From: Ferruginibacter sp.
GTDB lineage: Bacteria; Bacteroidota; Bacteroidia; Chitinophagales; Chitinophagaceae
Direction of reading: 5' to 3'
Assembly: GCA_025963635.1 (NCBI GenBank)
Contig: JAOQAK010000061.1
Coordinates: forward strand, 124,001-188,000
Length of the DNA stretch: 64,000 nt
Made by a program: the position numbers and the translations under genes. Positions 1 to 11,634 of the stretch are shown here, piece after piece (positions within the stretch are counted from its first letter, which is position 1; every line of letters starts with the position of its first letter). Below the pieces are notes generated by a model. The model saw nothing but the letters and a program-made list of their open reading frames with translations, was not told the origin of the DNA and did not search any database.

Positions 1-52
1 ACTTACCCGACCAACCCTAACAGGTTTAAAAAACTGGCAGGGTTTAAACCTG

Positions 53-1243
53 TTATTTATACAAAAGATAGTCTTTCATCATCACAGGCCATTCCTCCCC
101 AACATCCGTATTTATTTTTTCTTCATTTTTAATTTTGTTAAACGCTCCCTTGATGCCCACCAGTTTATCAAGATGATGCTTTCCGTTAGGGTTGGCAACT
201 GTGGGATAGAGTCGTTCAACCGCATGATCGGGATATAATTTTAAGATCGATTTAATTAAACTGATGCCAGCCTGCACGGGCCTGAAAATAATTTCATCGG
301 TAACCAGCAAACTCAACCCGTTACATTGCTGCCCGCTGTATAAGCCGGTCGTTGGTGTGTAACTAATGGCTTCACATTCTATCCCGGTATTTTTTTCTTG
401 CCTATAAGCTTCCTGTAATTTTTGCTGATTGATCCATGGCGCTCCGCAGAGCTCAAAAGGTATATCGGTGCCCCTTCCTTCATTTACGTTGATGCCTTCC
501 AGCAAACCCATCCCGGGATATAGCACGGCTGCAGATCTTCGTTGAATGGCGGGTGAGGTGGGTGTAAAAATGAAATTGCCATTTTGATGCCGGCTTCCAT
601 TCGGAACGGGTTCAACGTGTAGGTTTATATTGCTGATTTTGTTGGCTGCAAAATACAGTGCCAGTTCACCCAAAGTACAGCAATGGCGTATGGGAATGCG
701 CCACCTCCCGATAAAAGAAGCGCAATGTTCTTCATCCAGCATGGGCCCTTCAGCCATCAACAAATTACCGCCAGTTGGATTTGGCCGATCAGCGATAATG
801 ATCGGAACATTAAAAGCAGCACAAGCTTCCATCACGTGGGTCATGGTCCACAGATAGGTGTAAAACCTGCAGCCAACATCCGGTATATCCACCAATACCA
901 TATCCACGTCTTTAAAGTCTGCTTCAGCGGGTGCTAAACGGTTGCCGTATAAACTAATCACCGGCAAGCCAGTAAGATGATCGGTTTCATCTTTTTGATA
1001 CTGCCCATCTTCTCCTGCCGCATTGAGTCCATGTTCTGGTGAAAAGAGCTTTACAAGATTGAACCCTTCGTTCATCAATGCAAGCCTTGTGGAAATTCCG
1101 TTTTGCGTTACTGCAGCATTGTTGGAAAGCAGGGCGATTCGTTTTGTTTTGTATTGGGCAGACCGGGTAAGCAAAGTATCCATCCCTGTCGGCTGTCTCT
1201 GTAAAGCGAGATCTGCATTGGAAGTAGTCATTGCACGTTTCAA
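53..1243 (-). CDS. namZ: DUF1343 family protein (exo-beta-N-acetylmuramidase NamZ-like)
   Basis: ORF 396 aa; DUF1343-type motifs (SPEHGLNAAGEDGQ, VDIPDVGCRFYTYLWTM, LYPGMGLLEGINVNEGRGTDIPFELCGAPW). Confidence 0.85.
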   Translation of the reverse strand: MKRAMTTSNADLALQRQPTGMDTLLTRSAQYKTKRIALLSNNAAVTQNGISTRLALMNEGFNLVKLFSPEHGLNAAGEDGQYQKDETDHLTGLPVISLYGNRLAPAEADFKDVDMVLVDIPDVGCRFYTYLWTMTHVMEACAAFNVPIIIADRPNPTGGNLLMAEGPMLDEEHCASFIGRWRIPIRHCCTLGELALYFAANKISNINLHVEPVPNGSRHQNGNFIFTPTSPAIQRRSAAVLYPGMGLLEGINVNEGRGTDIPFELCGAPWINQQKLQEAYRQEKNTGIECEAISYTPTTGLYSGQQCNGLSLLVTDEIIFRPVQAGISLIKSILKLYPDHAVERLYPTVANPNGKHHLDKLVGIKGAFNKIKNEEKINTDVGEEWPVMMKDYLLYK

Positions 1244-1633
1244 TTGTGTTTGATATTAAATCTTACCCCAAAATAAGCTGAATTGACTGACATCGAACGT
1301 GGAGGTTAAACTCAGGATAATGAACTTCCAAATTTCTTATGCGGTTCGGTAGTATTGTATTCTACCCGTTTATGTGCAACAACCGGTTACTTTCGTGCAA
1401 AGCGATTAAGTAGTGTTGATGCCTGCTGATATATCCCTGCAAGTCGTTTCTCACGCCTTAGCCGTATTAATCTTTTCCTGGCGACCCGTTGCTAAAAAAG
1501 CCGGGTGCCGGTTCTGTTATGCAGTATATTTCACGAAATCGCCACCTCCTTTATCCAATATATATATCGCCTTTTTGTTTTATTTTAGGTAAATTACAGG
1601 TGCATTCATTCCGTTCAAACGGTTCTCCTGTGA

Positions 1634-2923
1634 ATGTTTCTTATGAAGCATCTTTTCATCTTCCTCGCCTTGTATTTTTTATTGCCCTGGGTGGCAGCCG
1701 GGCAAAATGTAGTTTCCATTAAATTAGAAGGCGCCATTAACCCGGTCACTGCCGAGTTTGTTCATGAGGCGATCGAAAATGCACGCACCAAAAATGCAAC
1801 ATGCCTGCTGATCCATTTAAATACACCCGGAGGATTACTGCAATCAACCCGGGAAATTGTTACTGAACTCCTGGAAAGCCCGGTACCCATCGTTGTGTAT
1901 GTATCCCCCGAAGGCGCTCATGCCGGATCTGCCGGCGTTTTTATTACGCTGGCTGCACATGTTGCTGCCATGGCCGAAGCAACCAATATCGGCGCTGCAC
2001 ATCCGGTAAGCATGCAAGGCTCTATGGATAGTATCATGAGTGAAAAAGTGACCAATGACGCCGCCGCGTTTATAAGAAGTATTGCCGCTAAAAGAAGCCG
2101 GAATCTCGAATGGGCTGAAGACGCTGTGAGAAAAAGTATTTCTATCTCCGCCACGGAAGCCATCCTCAAACATGTGGTGGACCTGATCGCATTTTCTGAC
2201 CTCGACCTGATGAACCAACTGGACGGAAAACAAATCAAACTCAGCAATAAGACGGTAACGTTGCACACAAGAAATGCGGTCATTGAAACTTTTCAAATGA
2301 GTGCGATCGACAAAATATTCAGCATCATCAGCGATCCTAATATCGCTTACCTGATGATGATGCTTGGCTTCTTTGGAATTTTATTTGAATTATTTAACCC
2401 GGGCGCAATACTCCCGGGCATTGTTGGAGTAGTAGCGCTGGTGCTGGCCTTTTACGCAATGCATACTTTACCTATTAACTATGCAGGTCTTGCTTTGATC
2501 ATCTTTGGAGTGGGACTGTTGTTGTTGGAAATAAAAATCGTTAGTCATGGTATGCTCGCCATCGGCGGTATTATTTCGCTATTATTGGGTTCCATGATGC
2601 TGGTTAAAGCCAGCTCACCGCTGGAGATTGCGGTCATTTCCAGGGCGCTGATTATTGTAACTACGGCCGTGACCGCCTCTTTCTTTTTGCTGGTGGTTGG
2701 CGCAGGTTTAAAAGCTCAGAAAAGACCACCAGTAACCGGCTTGGAAGCAATGGCCGGCCGTATAGGTATTGCCCTTGAACCCCTTGAACCAGATGGGCGG
2801 GTTCGGGTACAGGGAGAAATTTGGCTGGCTTCCTCCACCAGCGGAAACATCAGCAAGGGTGAAACGATTCGGGTAAATGCCATTCAAAAGCTTAAACTGT
2901 TTGTAGAAAAAGTCACTATTTAA
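1634..2923 (+). CDS. NfeD family membrane-bound ClpP-class serine protease (stomatin operon partner)
   Basis: ORF 429 aa; ClpP-like INTPGGLL-type segment ([16 protein letters not shown]), [19 protein letters not shown] active-site region, multiple TM segments, C-terminal NfeD beta domain; next to an SPFH gene. Confidence 0.88.
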   Translation: MFLMKHLFIFLALYFLLPWVAAGQNVVSIKLEGAINPVTAEFVHEAIENARTKNATCLLIHLNTPGGLLQSTREIVTELLESPVPIVVYVSPEGAHAGSAGVFITLAAHVAAMAEATNIGAAHPVSMQGSMDSIMSEKVTNDAAAFIRSIAAKRSRNLEWAEDAVRKSISISATEAILKHVVDLIAFSDLDLMNQLDGKQIKLSNKTVTLHTRNAVIETFQMSAIDKIFSIISDPNIAYLMMMLGFFGILFELFNPGAILPGIVGVVALVLAFYAMHTLPINYAGLALIIFGVGLLLLEIKIVSHGMLAIGGIISLLLGSMMLVKASSPLEIAVISRALIIVTTAVTASFFLLVVGAGLKAQKRPPVTGLEAMAGRIGIALEPLEPDGRVRVQGEIWLASSTSGNISKGETIRVNAIQKLKLFVEKVTI

Positions 2924-2936
2924 AATCAAATATAAT

Positions 2937-3737
2937 ATGCCACAAATTCCCTTTCCAGCCCTTATCGTGCTCTTCTTTTTAATTATTCTTATTGCAAGTT
3001 CGGTAAAGATCCTGCGGGAGTATGAACGCGGTGTTATTTTTCGCCTGGGCCGCCTTATTGGGGGAGATGGCCTGAAAGGGCCGGGTCTAATTTTACTCAT
3101 CCCATTCATCGACCGAATGGTGACTGTAAGTTTGCGTACCGTAGTGTTGGATGTACCTCCGCAGGATATCATCACCAGTGACAACGTTTCCATTAAAGTA
3201 AATGCCGTGGTGTACTTCCGGGTATTGGAACCCCAAAAAGCCATCGTGCAGGTGGAGAATTTTTTGCTGGCTACCTCCCAGATATCTCAAACCACTTTAC
3301 GCAGTGTGCTGGGACAATCTGAACTCGATGACCTGCTCTCCCAAAGAGATATCATCAACCATAAACTACAACAGATCATCGATTCTCAAACAGAACCCTG
3401 GGGTGTAAAAGTATCCAACGTGGAAGTAAAACAAATCGATCTTCCGCAGGAAATGCAGCGGGCAATGGCCAAACAGGCAGAAGCAGAAAGGGAACGACGC
3501 AGCAAGGTTATTTCTGCTGAAGGCGAATTCCAGGCTTCGCAACGGCTGGCGGATGCAGCAAAAATACTGGCATCAGAGCCCAGTGCTTTAACCTTGCGTT
3601 ACCTGCAAACGTTAAGGGAGATCGCCACCGAAAATAATTCTACCACCATCTTTCCAGTTCCAATAGATTTACTGACTCCTTTTTTAAGCAGCGGGATAAA
3701 GAAACTGATAGGTAAGGATGTGCCGGATGAGGTGTAG
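2937..3737 (+). CDS. Slipin/stomatin family protein (SPFH/band 7)
   Basis: ORF 266 aa; [36 protein letters not shown] and [21 protein letters not shown] band-7 signatures; 13 bp after the NfeD gene. Confidence 0.92.
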   Translation: MPQIPFPALIVLFFLIILIASSVKILREYERGVIFRLGRLIGGDGLKGPGLILLIPFIDRMVTVSLRTVVLDVPPQDIITSDNVSIKVNAVVYFRVLEPQKAIVQVENFLLATSQISQTTLRSVLGQSELDDLLSQRDIINHKLQQIIDSQTEPWGVKVSNVEVKQIDLPQEMQRAMAKQAEAERERRSKVISAEGEFQASQRLADAAKILASEPSALTLRYLQTLREIATENNSTTIFPVPIDLLTPFLSSGIKKLIGKDVPDEV

Positions 3738-4439
3738 ACACTCACCAGCGTTAATTTTCCATTTCCAAAATGATATTCATCCGGTAGGCATGATGGCATT
3801 GCCCTTGAATAAGTTCACTTTTATCAATTTGCTACTATCGCCTCCCAGCCTTCGCCCGGATGACCTTGCCGGCCTGGGGATGCGGAAAACTTCACCCCGG
3901 CGACTCTCCAAATGGCCTACCGTTGGGACACATCTTTTTTTGTATGTTTGGAACGAAGAGAATAAATTTTCCTATCCCCGCTTGCCACTGTTCTGACTTG
4001 TGACTAACAGCGAAGATGGCCTTATAAAAGGTATATAGGTATGACAGGGCCCAGTTGCGTGAGAACTGATAGCTTTTGGAAACTACTATTTTATTGAGCA
4101 GTTCATTTGGGTAGCTTCGGGTCGTTGGTGAAGACACGCAACGGCGGCTCACGAAATAGGCGGATGATATTAATTGAAGAGAGGCAGGCCCCCAAGGTAA
4201 AACAGGGCATTTAACTGCAGTGCCGTTACCCATATAACCCGCTGAAAATTCATACTAACCCGCAACCGCTTCACTGCCCTGTTCCCTATATCCTTTCCGT
4301 CCTATGCGATTTTAAACAATCTAAAAACCTTATTTTTACGATAGCTATTTATTCAATACGTTTTGCCTGCCATGATTTGCCCGCTTTTGTACTGCTTTCT
4401 TTAACTGTATAAAAAGCACAAACTCTTTAAAATTCAAAC

Positions 4440-7118
4440 ATGACAGCAGAACACCAGCGCCTGGCAGTAAATCAAAAAAAGCTTATCCCCCTCGAACAAT
4501 GGGGACCCTACCTCAGCGAGCGGCAATGGGGTACCGTAAGAGAAGATTATGGCCACTTCGGCGATGCATGGGGATATCTTCCTTTTGATCAGTCGCACTA
4601 CAGGGCTTATCGCTGGGGCGAAGATGGAATTGCAGGGATCTCCGATTATTTTCAAAACCTATGTTTTGCACTTGCCTTCTGGAATGGCAAGGATAAAATA
4701 TTAAAAGAACGTTTATTTGGCCTCGGCAACTATGAGGGCAACCATGGGGAAGATGTGAAGGAATTATATTATTACCAGGACAATATTCCTACTCATTATT
4801 ATATGGAATATTTGTACAAGTACCCGCAAAATGAATTCCCTTACGATGATCTGAAAAATACCAATCGCAGTCGTTCGATGCTGGATAAGGAATATGAGCT
4901 ACTCGATACCGGCGTATTCGACAAGGATGAATATTTTGATATCAATATTACCTACGCCAAGCAAAACCCCCAGGATATTTTCATAAAGATCGATATCACT
5001 AACCGGGGTGATAAGACCGCCCCAATTACAGTGCTGCCCACACTATGGTTTTACAACCGCTGGGTAGATACAGACGAAGTAAAACCCCGCATTACCTTCC
5101 TGAACAGAACTTCTGTGAAAGTGACACATAAGCGGCTGGGCAATTATTACTTCTATTTTCAGCATCCCGACGATGGCCTTTTTACTGAGAATGAAACCAA
5201 CATGAATAAGGTAAATGGCACCGGGGGCGAATCAATATTTACGAAGGATGCCTTTCATGATGCCATCATCCATGGAACCAATCGAAAAAAACTCCGGGCC
5301 CGTAAAGAGGGAACAAAATTTTCCCCGGTGTATGAATTGAAACTGAAGGGCGGTGAAACAAAAACCCTTTATTGCAGGCTCACTAACAGGGCCGATGACA
5401 AACCCTTTACCAAGGGATTTGAGCGAATATTTAATGTGCGCAAACAGGAGGCGGATCATTTTTACAAAACGATTCTACCGGCGAATATTTCGGATGATCT
5501 TAAAAACATTCAACGCAAAGCACTGGCCGGCATGTTGTGGAGCAAGCAATATTATCATTATGATGTAGAGCGCTGGCTTACCAGCAGTGACGGAATTACC
5601 CCTGTAAATGACGGCAAAACGAAGGGCCGGAATAATGACTGGACACATCTAAAAAACCAGGACATCATTGCAATGCCCGACAAATGGGAATATCCATGGT
5701 ATGCCGCATGGGATCTTGCCTTTCATTGCATTTCATTGGTAATGGTTGATCCCGAATTTGCAAAGCACCAGTTGCTGCTTATCATGCGTGAATGGTATAT
5801 GAAACCCGATGGCCAGTTGCCGGCATATGAGTGGAATTTCAGTGATGTAAATCCCCCGGTACAGGCATGGGCTACCATGGAAGTATACCGCATAGAAAAA
5901 GAGACCAGCGGAACCGGTGACATCATTTTCCTGAAAAAAGTGTTTCAAAAGCTATTGATCAATTTCACCTGGTGGATCAACCGGAAAGACCGCAAAGGGA
6001 ATAATATCTTTGAAGGAGGATTTCTTGGATTGGATAATATCGGTGTATTCAATCGTAGCCATAACCCCTCCGGCGAGATGTTGTTGGAGCAGGCGGATGG
6101 CACCAGTTGGATGGGCATGTACGCATTGAACATGATGGACATGGCATTGGAGATCGCGAAACACGACAAAGCATTTGAAGATACTGCCACCAAATTTTTT
6201 GAACATTTTGTGTTGATCGCTGAAGCGCTTAACAGTCATAGCCTGTGGAACGAAGAAGATAAATTTTATTATGATGTTTTGCGGATTGGCAGCGCAGATC
6301 CAATGCCATTGCGCATCCAGAGCATTGTGGGTTTAACGAGTTTATTCGCCGTGAGTATTATGGACAAAGAAGTTTTTTATCGCCTGCCCGATTTTAAAAA
6401 GCGGATTGATTGGTTTGAAAATTACCGTGCAAAAAATAACCGGTACTGGCCCAATGAAGAACATGGTGACGGGGAAGAAATTTTATTGTCGCTTGTAAAA
6501 AAAGACCGGTTGATCCATTTGCTGAACCGGATGCTGAACGAAGATGAATTTTTATCGGACGGCGGTATAAGGGCCTTGTCAAAATACCATGAAGCCAATC
6601 CATATTCTGTAACAATCGAAGGAACCCGGTACGAAATCCAATATGATCCCGGCGATTCTACCAGTAATCTTTTTGGCGGTAACAGCAATTGGCGTGGCCC
6701 CGTGTGGATACCAATCAATTACCTGATCATCCGTTCCATCCGCAAATACGGCGAGTTTTATGGTGACAACCTGAAAGTGGAGTGCCCGGTAGGATCTGGT
6801 GTGTACCTCAACCTGGTGGACGTTTCAAAAGTATTAACCGAAAGAGTGGTGAGTCTATTGGCGATTGATGATAAGGGAGAGCGCAAATTAAACGGCAATC
6901 AAAACTGGTTCTATAAAAAACCGGGCAATGAAAAGCTGGTATTATTTTACGAATATTTTCATGGTGATACCGGTTGTGGATTGGGTGCAAGCCATCAAAC
7001 GGGGTGGACATCACTCGTAGCAGACCTGATCGGCGGAAGCAGGGTAAAAAGCGAGGAATTGAAAGAAGGCAGCGGGCACGAAATCTTTTTTGAGGAAGAT
7101 GAAGAAGAAGCATACTAA
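4440..7118 (+). CDS. Glucosidase / MGH1-like (GH63-type) glycoside hydrolase
   Basis: ORF 892 aa; KWEYPWYAAWDLAFHCISL and NWRGPVWIPINYLIIRSI (alpha/alpha toroid GH63-like) motifs. Confidence 0.8.
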   Translation: MTAEHQRLAVNQKKLIPLEQWGPYLSERQWGTVREDYGHFGDAWGYLPFDQSHYRAYRWGEDGIAGISDYFQNLCFALAFWNGKDKILKERLFGLGNYEGNHGEDVKELYYYQDNIPTHYYMEYLYKYPQNEFPYDDLKNTNRSRSMLDKEYELLDTGVFDKDEYFDINITYAKQNPQDIFIKIDITNRGDKTAPITVLPTLWFYNRWVDTDEVKPRITFLNRTSVKVTHKRLGNYYFYFQHPDDGLFTENETNMNKVNGTGGESIFTKDAFHDAIIHGTNRKKLRARKEGTKFSPVYELKLKGGETKTLYCRLTNRADDKPFTKGFERIFNVRKQEADHFYKTILPANISDDLKNIQRKALAGMLWSKQYYHYDVERWLTSSDGITPVNDGKTKGRNNDWTHLKNQDIIAMPDKWEYPWYAAWDLAFHCISLVMVDPEFAKHQLLLIMREWYMKPDGQLPAYEWNFSDVNPPVQAWATMEVYRIEKETSGTGDIIFLKKVFQKLLINFTWWINRKDRKGNNIFEGGFLGLDNIGVFNRSHNPSGEMLLEQADGTSWMGMYALNMMDMALEIAKHDKAFEDTATKFFEHFVLIAEALNSHSLWNEEDKFYYDVLRIGSADPMPLRIQSIVGLTSLFAVSIMDKEVFYRLPDFKKRIDWFENYRAKNNRYWPNEEHGDGEEILLSLVKKDRLIHLLNRMLNEDEFLSDGGIRALSKYHEANPYSVTIEGTRYEIQYDPGDSTSNLFGGNSNWRGPVWIPINYLIIRSIRKYGEFYGDNLKVECPVGSGVYLNLVDVSKVLTERVVSLLAIDDKGERKLNGNQNWFYKKPGNEKLVLFYEYFHGDTGCGLGASHQTGWTSLVADLIGGSRVKSEELKEGSGHEIFFEEDEEEAY

Positions 7119-7706
7119 TTGATACTGGATAATTGTAAATGATAAATCAAAGTTGATAGCAGATCATTCAACAGTATCGCGTCTCTTCATAACAACCGAG
7201 GCAAAAAATTTCAGCATACGATCAGAAAATGGATGCTTGTTACTAACGTACTAACTATACGACCCAGGATTTTAAAAGTGAGTTTGTTTGGTTGTCCCAA
7301 CAAAGCAGCAGCAATGGGCATCATCATTGTGTCACTCCCGTGTACCGCATACCATTGTGGAACTTTTTTAAGAAGGGTAATACTATTGACAGCTGGTAGT
7401 TAAGAGAACGGTTCAAAAAGGTTATCCCACGTTCCATTGGCAAGTTGGTGTTACCTGCGTTTAGCACTATGCGTTCCTATGGAATGCTTCTGCATTGCGT
7501 TTTTTTTACCCACCAAATGTTCCTATGAAACATAAAACATCAAACGATATTAGTTCATAGCGGGCTGCAGATCCTTCAACAATATCACGCTTCATAACAA
7601 CTGATGTAAAGAATTCAACTCTTCAACATAAAAACAGATGTTCGTTAATGGCGCAGTAATCAATACCACATTATCAATTATCAATTATAACGTTATTAAT
7701 TAAAAA

Positions 7707-8771
7707 TCATCTTTTCGCTCTTTCGTACTGCACCGGCCACTGCACATCCTGGTTCAACGCTTTGGCGGCATGCAGTGGGAAATAAGGATCTCTTAATAAC
7801 TGGCGGGCTAAAATAATAAGATCAGCTTTTTGATCTGCAAGTATTTGTTCGGCATCTTCGGCAGTAGTGATTAATCCTACCGCTCCTGTTAGTAACCCTG
7901 TTTCTCTTTTTATTTTTTCAGCATAAGGCACCTGGTACATAGGCCCTACGGCAATTTTTTGATCAGGTGAAATGCCCCCCGAGGAACAATCGATGAGGTC
8001 TACGCTATGAGTTTTTAAAAGTGCAGCCAATTGTACTGCATCATCTCCGTTGAAACCACCTTCAACCCAATCAGTGGCGGATATGCGGACAAACAAAGGC
8101 AATTCTTCTCCGATCACCTTGCGAACGGCCTGGGTAATTTCAACCAATAACCGGGTACGGTTTTCAAATGAGCCTCCGTATTCATCCTGGCGGTGGTTGC
8201 TAAGCGGTGAGTAAAATTCGTTGAGCAGGTAACCGTGTGCTGCATGTATTTCAATTACCTTAAAACCCGCCTGCATCGCTCTTTCGGCGGCGGCGGCAAA
8301 ATCGGCAATGGTTTGGCGAATATCTTCTGCGTCCATTTCTTTTGGAGCTGGCTCACTTTCTATAAAAGGAATTGCACTGGGTGCAAGGGTTTGCCAGGCG
8401 CCCTCTTCCGGGCTTAAAAATTTGCCTCCCTTCCAAGGTACATGATGACTCGCTTTTCTACCGGCATGAGCGAGTTGAATGCCGGGTACGGCGCCCTCGC
8501 TTACGATGAATTCGTTAATGCGTTGGAGAAAAGGAATATGCTCATCTTTCCATATCCCAAGATCGGCGGGTGTAATTCTTCCCTCCGGGGATACGGCTGC
8601 TGCTTCTGTAATGATCAGTCCTGCGCCGCCGACGGCGCGGCTTCCTAAATGTACAAGGTGCCAATCGTTGGCAAATCCGTCTACACTGGAATATTCGCAC
8701 ATCGGTGATACAGCGATCCTGTTTTTTAATTCGATATTCCTGATCCTGATCGGTTCAAAAAGTAAGGCCAT
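7707..8771 (-). CDS. namA: NADPH dehydrogenase, OYE family (NamA/YqjM-like)
   Basis: ORF 354 aa; RIAVSPMCEYSS, HAAHGYLLNEFYSPLSNHRQDEYGGSFENRTRLL motifs. Confidence 0.88.
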   Translation of the reverse strand: MALLFEPIRIRNIELKNRIAVSPMCEYSSVDGFANDWHLVHLGSRAVGGAGLIITEAAAVSPEGRITPADLGIWKDEHIPFLQRINEFIVSEGAVPGIQLAHAGRKASHHVPWKGGKFLSPEEGAWQTLAPSAIPFIESEPAPKEMDAEDIRQTIADFAAAAERAMQAGFKVIEIHAAHGYLLNEFYSPLSNHRQDEYGGSFENRTRLLVEITQAVRKVIGEELPLFVRISATDWVEGGFNGDDAVQLAALLKTHSVDLIDCSSGGISPDQKIAVGPMYQVPYAEKIKRETGLLTGAVGLITTAEDAEQILADQKADLIILARQLLRDPYFPLHAAKALNQDVQWPVQYERAKR

Positions 8772-8987
8772 GCTATTAGTATGATTAAGATGAAGGTGTT
8801 TTTAAGAAATTTGAAACGTAATCCATGATCAAATCGGCCGATTCTCTCATTTTAACTGCACAACATTATTACCGGCATTTTGTTTGAGGGAGTTTGCTTA
8901 CCCTGCATTCATCACAATTAATTAATCTCCCCCTGTAGCTCCTATTCCCGCCGTAAAATGTACCTTTAGTAAATCTAAAATGCAGCA

Positions 8988-11402
8988 ATGAAAAACCGAA
9001 TCTTTCTATTCCTCATTTGTTTGGCAGGTACATTTACCGCCCAGGCACAAGCACCTGTAACGCTTCCGAACGGCTGGCATCTTTCACCGGCTGGAAAAAG
9101 TTTCCCCTTAGGTGATCTGCCCCTAAACATAGCGGTAAGTAGCTCCAAAAAGATGCTGGCTGTCACGAATAATGGCCAAGGTATCCAGAGCCTTCAATTG
9201 GTGGATGTAGCTACACAAAAGATTACTGATAATCTCATCATTGCGAAAAGCTGGGTAGGCCTGGCTTTCACCAGTGATGAAAAATATCTGTTCGCTTCCG
9301 GCGGAAACGACAATATGATATTGAAGTATGCTGTCATCAACAAAAAACTTCGCCTGGTAGATAGTTTTAAACTGGGAGACAAATGGCCAAACAAAATTTC
9401 TCCTGCAGGCATTGCGATTGACGATGCAAAGCAACTATTATATGTGGTTACCAAAGACAACAATTCGCTATACGTGGTTGATCTCCGTACAAAGAAGACC
9501 AGGAGTATTATTCCATTAAAAGGCGAAGGCTATACCTGTATTTTATCGCCGGATAAAAACACATTATACATTAGTTGTTGGGGTTGCGATAAAGTAATAT
9601 TGTTTGATACCAGGCAGCAGGCGATCTCCGGTGAAATACCCGTGGGTGATAATCCCAACGAATTATGCCTTGATAAAAAAGGAGCCTGGCTATATGTAAC
9701 GAATGCGAACGATAATTCCGTTTCCGTAATTGATACCCGCCAGAAAAAAGTAGTCGAAACTTTGGTCGCTTCTTTGTATCCCGACTCGCCACCGGGCAGC
9801 ACAAGCAACGGACTGGCATTGAGTGCTGATGAAAAAACGCTCTACATTGCCAATGCAGATAACAATTGCCTGGCAATATTTGATGTAAGCACACCCGGGT
9901 TTAGTAAGTCGAAGGGCTTTATCCCTGTTGGCTGGTATCCCACCTGTGTAAAACTAATCGGCAACAATATCTGGGTTACCAATGGCAAGGGCTTCAGCTC
10001 TTTTCCTAATCCTGATGGTCCTAATCCGGCAGAAAAAAAAGGGGATGTAAACTACCAGTCAGGCAGCAGGAGAAAGGCAAAGAAGGAACAATACATAGGT
10101 GGATTGTTTACCGGTACGATGAGCATCATCCCTGTTCCTGATGAAAAACAATTAAGTGTTTATTCCCAACAGGTATATCGCAACACTCCTTACAATAAGC
10201 AAAAAGAATTGACGGCCAACGGTGAGAGTGGCAACCCCATACCGCAAAAAAAGGGTGACCTTTCTCCAATCAAACATGTATTTTATATTGTTAAAGAAAA
10301 CCGTACCTACGACCAGGTTTTGGGCGATGTACAGGAAGGCAATGGCGATACCAGCCTGGTATTGTTTGGTAAAGAGGTTACGCCCAACCAGCACCGGTTG
10401 GTAAAAGATTTTGTATTACTGGATAATTTTTATGTAGATGGCGAAGTAAGCGCCGACGGCCACAACTGGAGCCTTGGTGCATATGCAACGGACTACCTCG
10501 AAAAAAACTGGGTAACAAGCTATGGAAGCCGTGGTGGCGAATATGATGCCGAAGGCACAAGAGAGATAGCCAATAATAAGGGAGGGTTTATCTGGGATCA
10601 TTGTAAAAAGGCTGGCGTTAGCTACCGCACCTATGGTGAATTTGCAGATGATTATAAACCGAATATACCGGTGTTGGAAAATCACTACTGCACCTATTAT
10701 ACCAGCTGGGATCAAAAGGTAAGAGATACCACCCGGGTAAACCAATGGAAAAAAGACTTCGACTCACTGGTAGCTGCCAACGCTTTGCCACAGATGAATA
10801 CCCTTCGACTAATAAACGATCATACAGAAGGCATGAAAAAAGGTCGCCCGACGCCATTCGCACATGCCGCCGATAATGACCTTGCGGTCGGCATGTTTAT
10901 CGACTATTTAAGCAAGAGCAGTGTCTGGAAGGAGAGCGTGGTTTTTATAGTGGAGGATGATGCGCAAAACGGACCCGATCATGTGGATGCACACCGCAGC
11001 CCCGCATATGTTGTGGGACCATATGTAAAACGAAATTTTGTTGACCACACCTCCTATACAACATCCGGGATACTAAGAACTATGGAACTTATATTGGGCA
11101 TTCCACCCATGAGCCAGTATGATGCTGCCGCCACGCCGCTTTGGCGTTGCTTTACACCCACACCAGATCTTACATCGTATACCGTCATCCCCTCCAACAT
11201 TAATCTGGCAGATAAAAATGTAGCTCAAAATGAGTTATCAGAAAGATCATCAAAATTTGATTTGTCAAAAGAAGACCGTGTGCCGGATAATGAATTCAGT
11301 GAAGTAATCTGGAAAGGTATTAAAGGATTGCATTCCGAAATGCCAGCACCAAGGAGGGCCGCATTTATTAAGATCACTGATCAAAAGGATGATGATTTGT
11401 AG
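8988..11402 (+). CDS. Bifunctional YncE-like beta-propeller / alkaline phosphatase-superfamily phosphoesterase, secreted
   Basis: ORF 804 aa; signal peptide, N-terminal YVTN-type repeats (KTLYIANADNNCLAIFDVS), C-terminal phosphoesterase motifs (HVFYIVKENRTYDQVLGD, FIVEDDAQNGPDHVDAHRSPAYVVGPYVKR). Confidence 0.85.
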   Translation: MKNRIFLFLICLAGTFTAQAQAPVTLPNGWHLSPAGKSFPLGDLPLNIAVSSSKKMLAVTNNGQGIQSLQLVDVATQKITDNLIIAKSWVGLAFTSDEKYLFASGGNDNMILKYAVINKKLRLVDSFKLGDKWPNKISPAGIAIDDAKQLLYVVTKDNNSLYVVDLRTKKTRSIIPLKGEGYTCILSPDKNTLYISCWGCDKVILFDTRQQAISGEIPVGDNPNELCLDKKGAWLYVTNANDNSVSVIDTRQKKVVETLVASLYPDSPPGSTSNGLALSADEKTLYIANADNNCLAIFDVSTPGFSKSKGFIPVGWYPTCVKLIGNNIWVTNGKGFSSFPNPDGPNPAEKKGDVNYQSGSRRKAKKEQYIGGLFTGTMSIIPVPDEKQLSVYSQQVYRNTPYNKQKELTANGESGNPIPQKKGDLSPIKHVFYIVKENRTYDQVLGDVQEGNGDTSLVLFGKEVTPNQHRLVKDFVLLDNFYVDGEVSADGHNWSLGAYATDYLEKNWVTSYGSRGGEYDAEGTREIANNKGGFIWDHCKKAGVSYRTYGEFADDYKPNIPVLENHYCTYYTSWDQKVRDTTRVNQWKKDFDSLVAANALPQMNTLRLINDHTEGMKKGRPTPFAHAADNDLAVGMFIDYLSKSSVWKESVVFIVEDDAQNGPDHVDAHRSPAYVVGPYVKRNFVDHTSYTTSGILRTMELILGIPPMSQYDAAATPLWRCFTPTPDLTSYTVIPSNINLADKNVAQNELSERSSKFDLSKEDRVPDNEFSEVIWKGIKGLHSEMPAPRRAAFIKITDQKDDDL

Positions 11403-11634
11403 TTTCTGCCCTGACGAGGTAGTTTGTTACAGCCTTAACTTTTGATGTTCCAACGGCGGAGCGATTTGATTTATGCGGCTCAGAATCTTTCCACCGGAAC
11501 AATTGTGAGCCACAAATACGCAGCTCCGTTAACGTTAGAGTACCCTAACATTCACAAAGTAACCACTTACTAAGTAAACCATGCCGTTTGCTCAGTAAAC
11601 GCTTTTAACCTTGGTTTAGTTTCAAATCATCCTA

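Noticed and set aside
2708-3244. 178-aa - strand ORF across the nfeD/slipin junction
   Set aside because: Opposite two well-supported genes, no domain signature.
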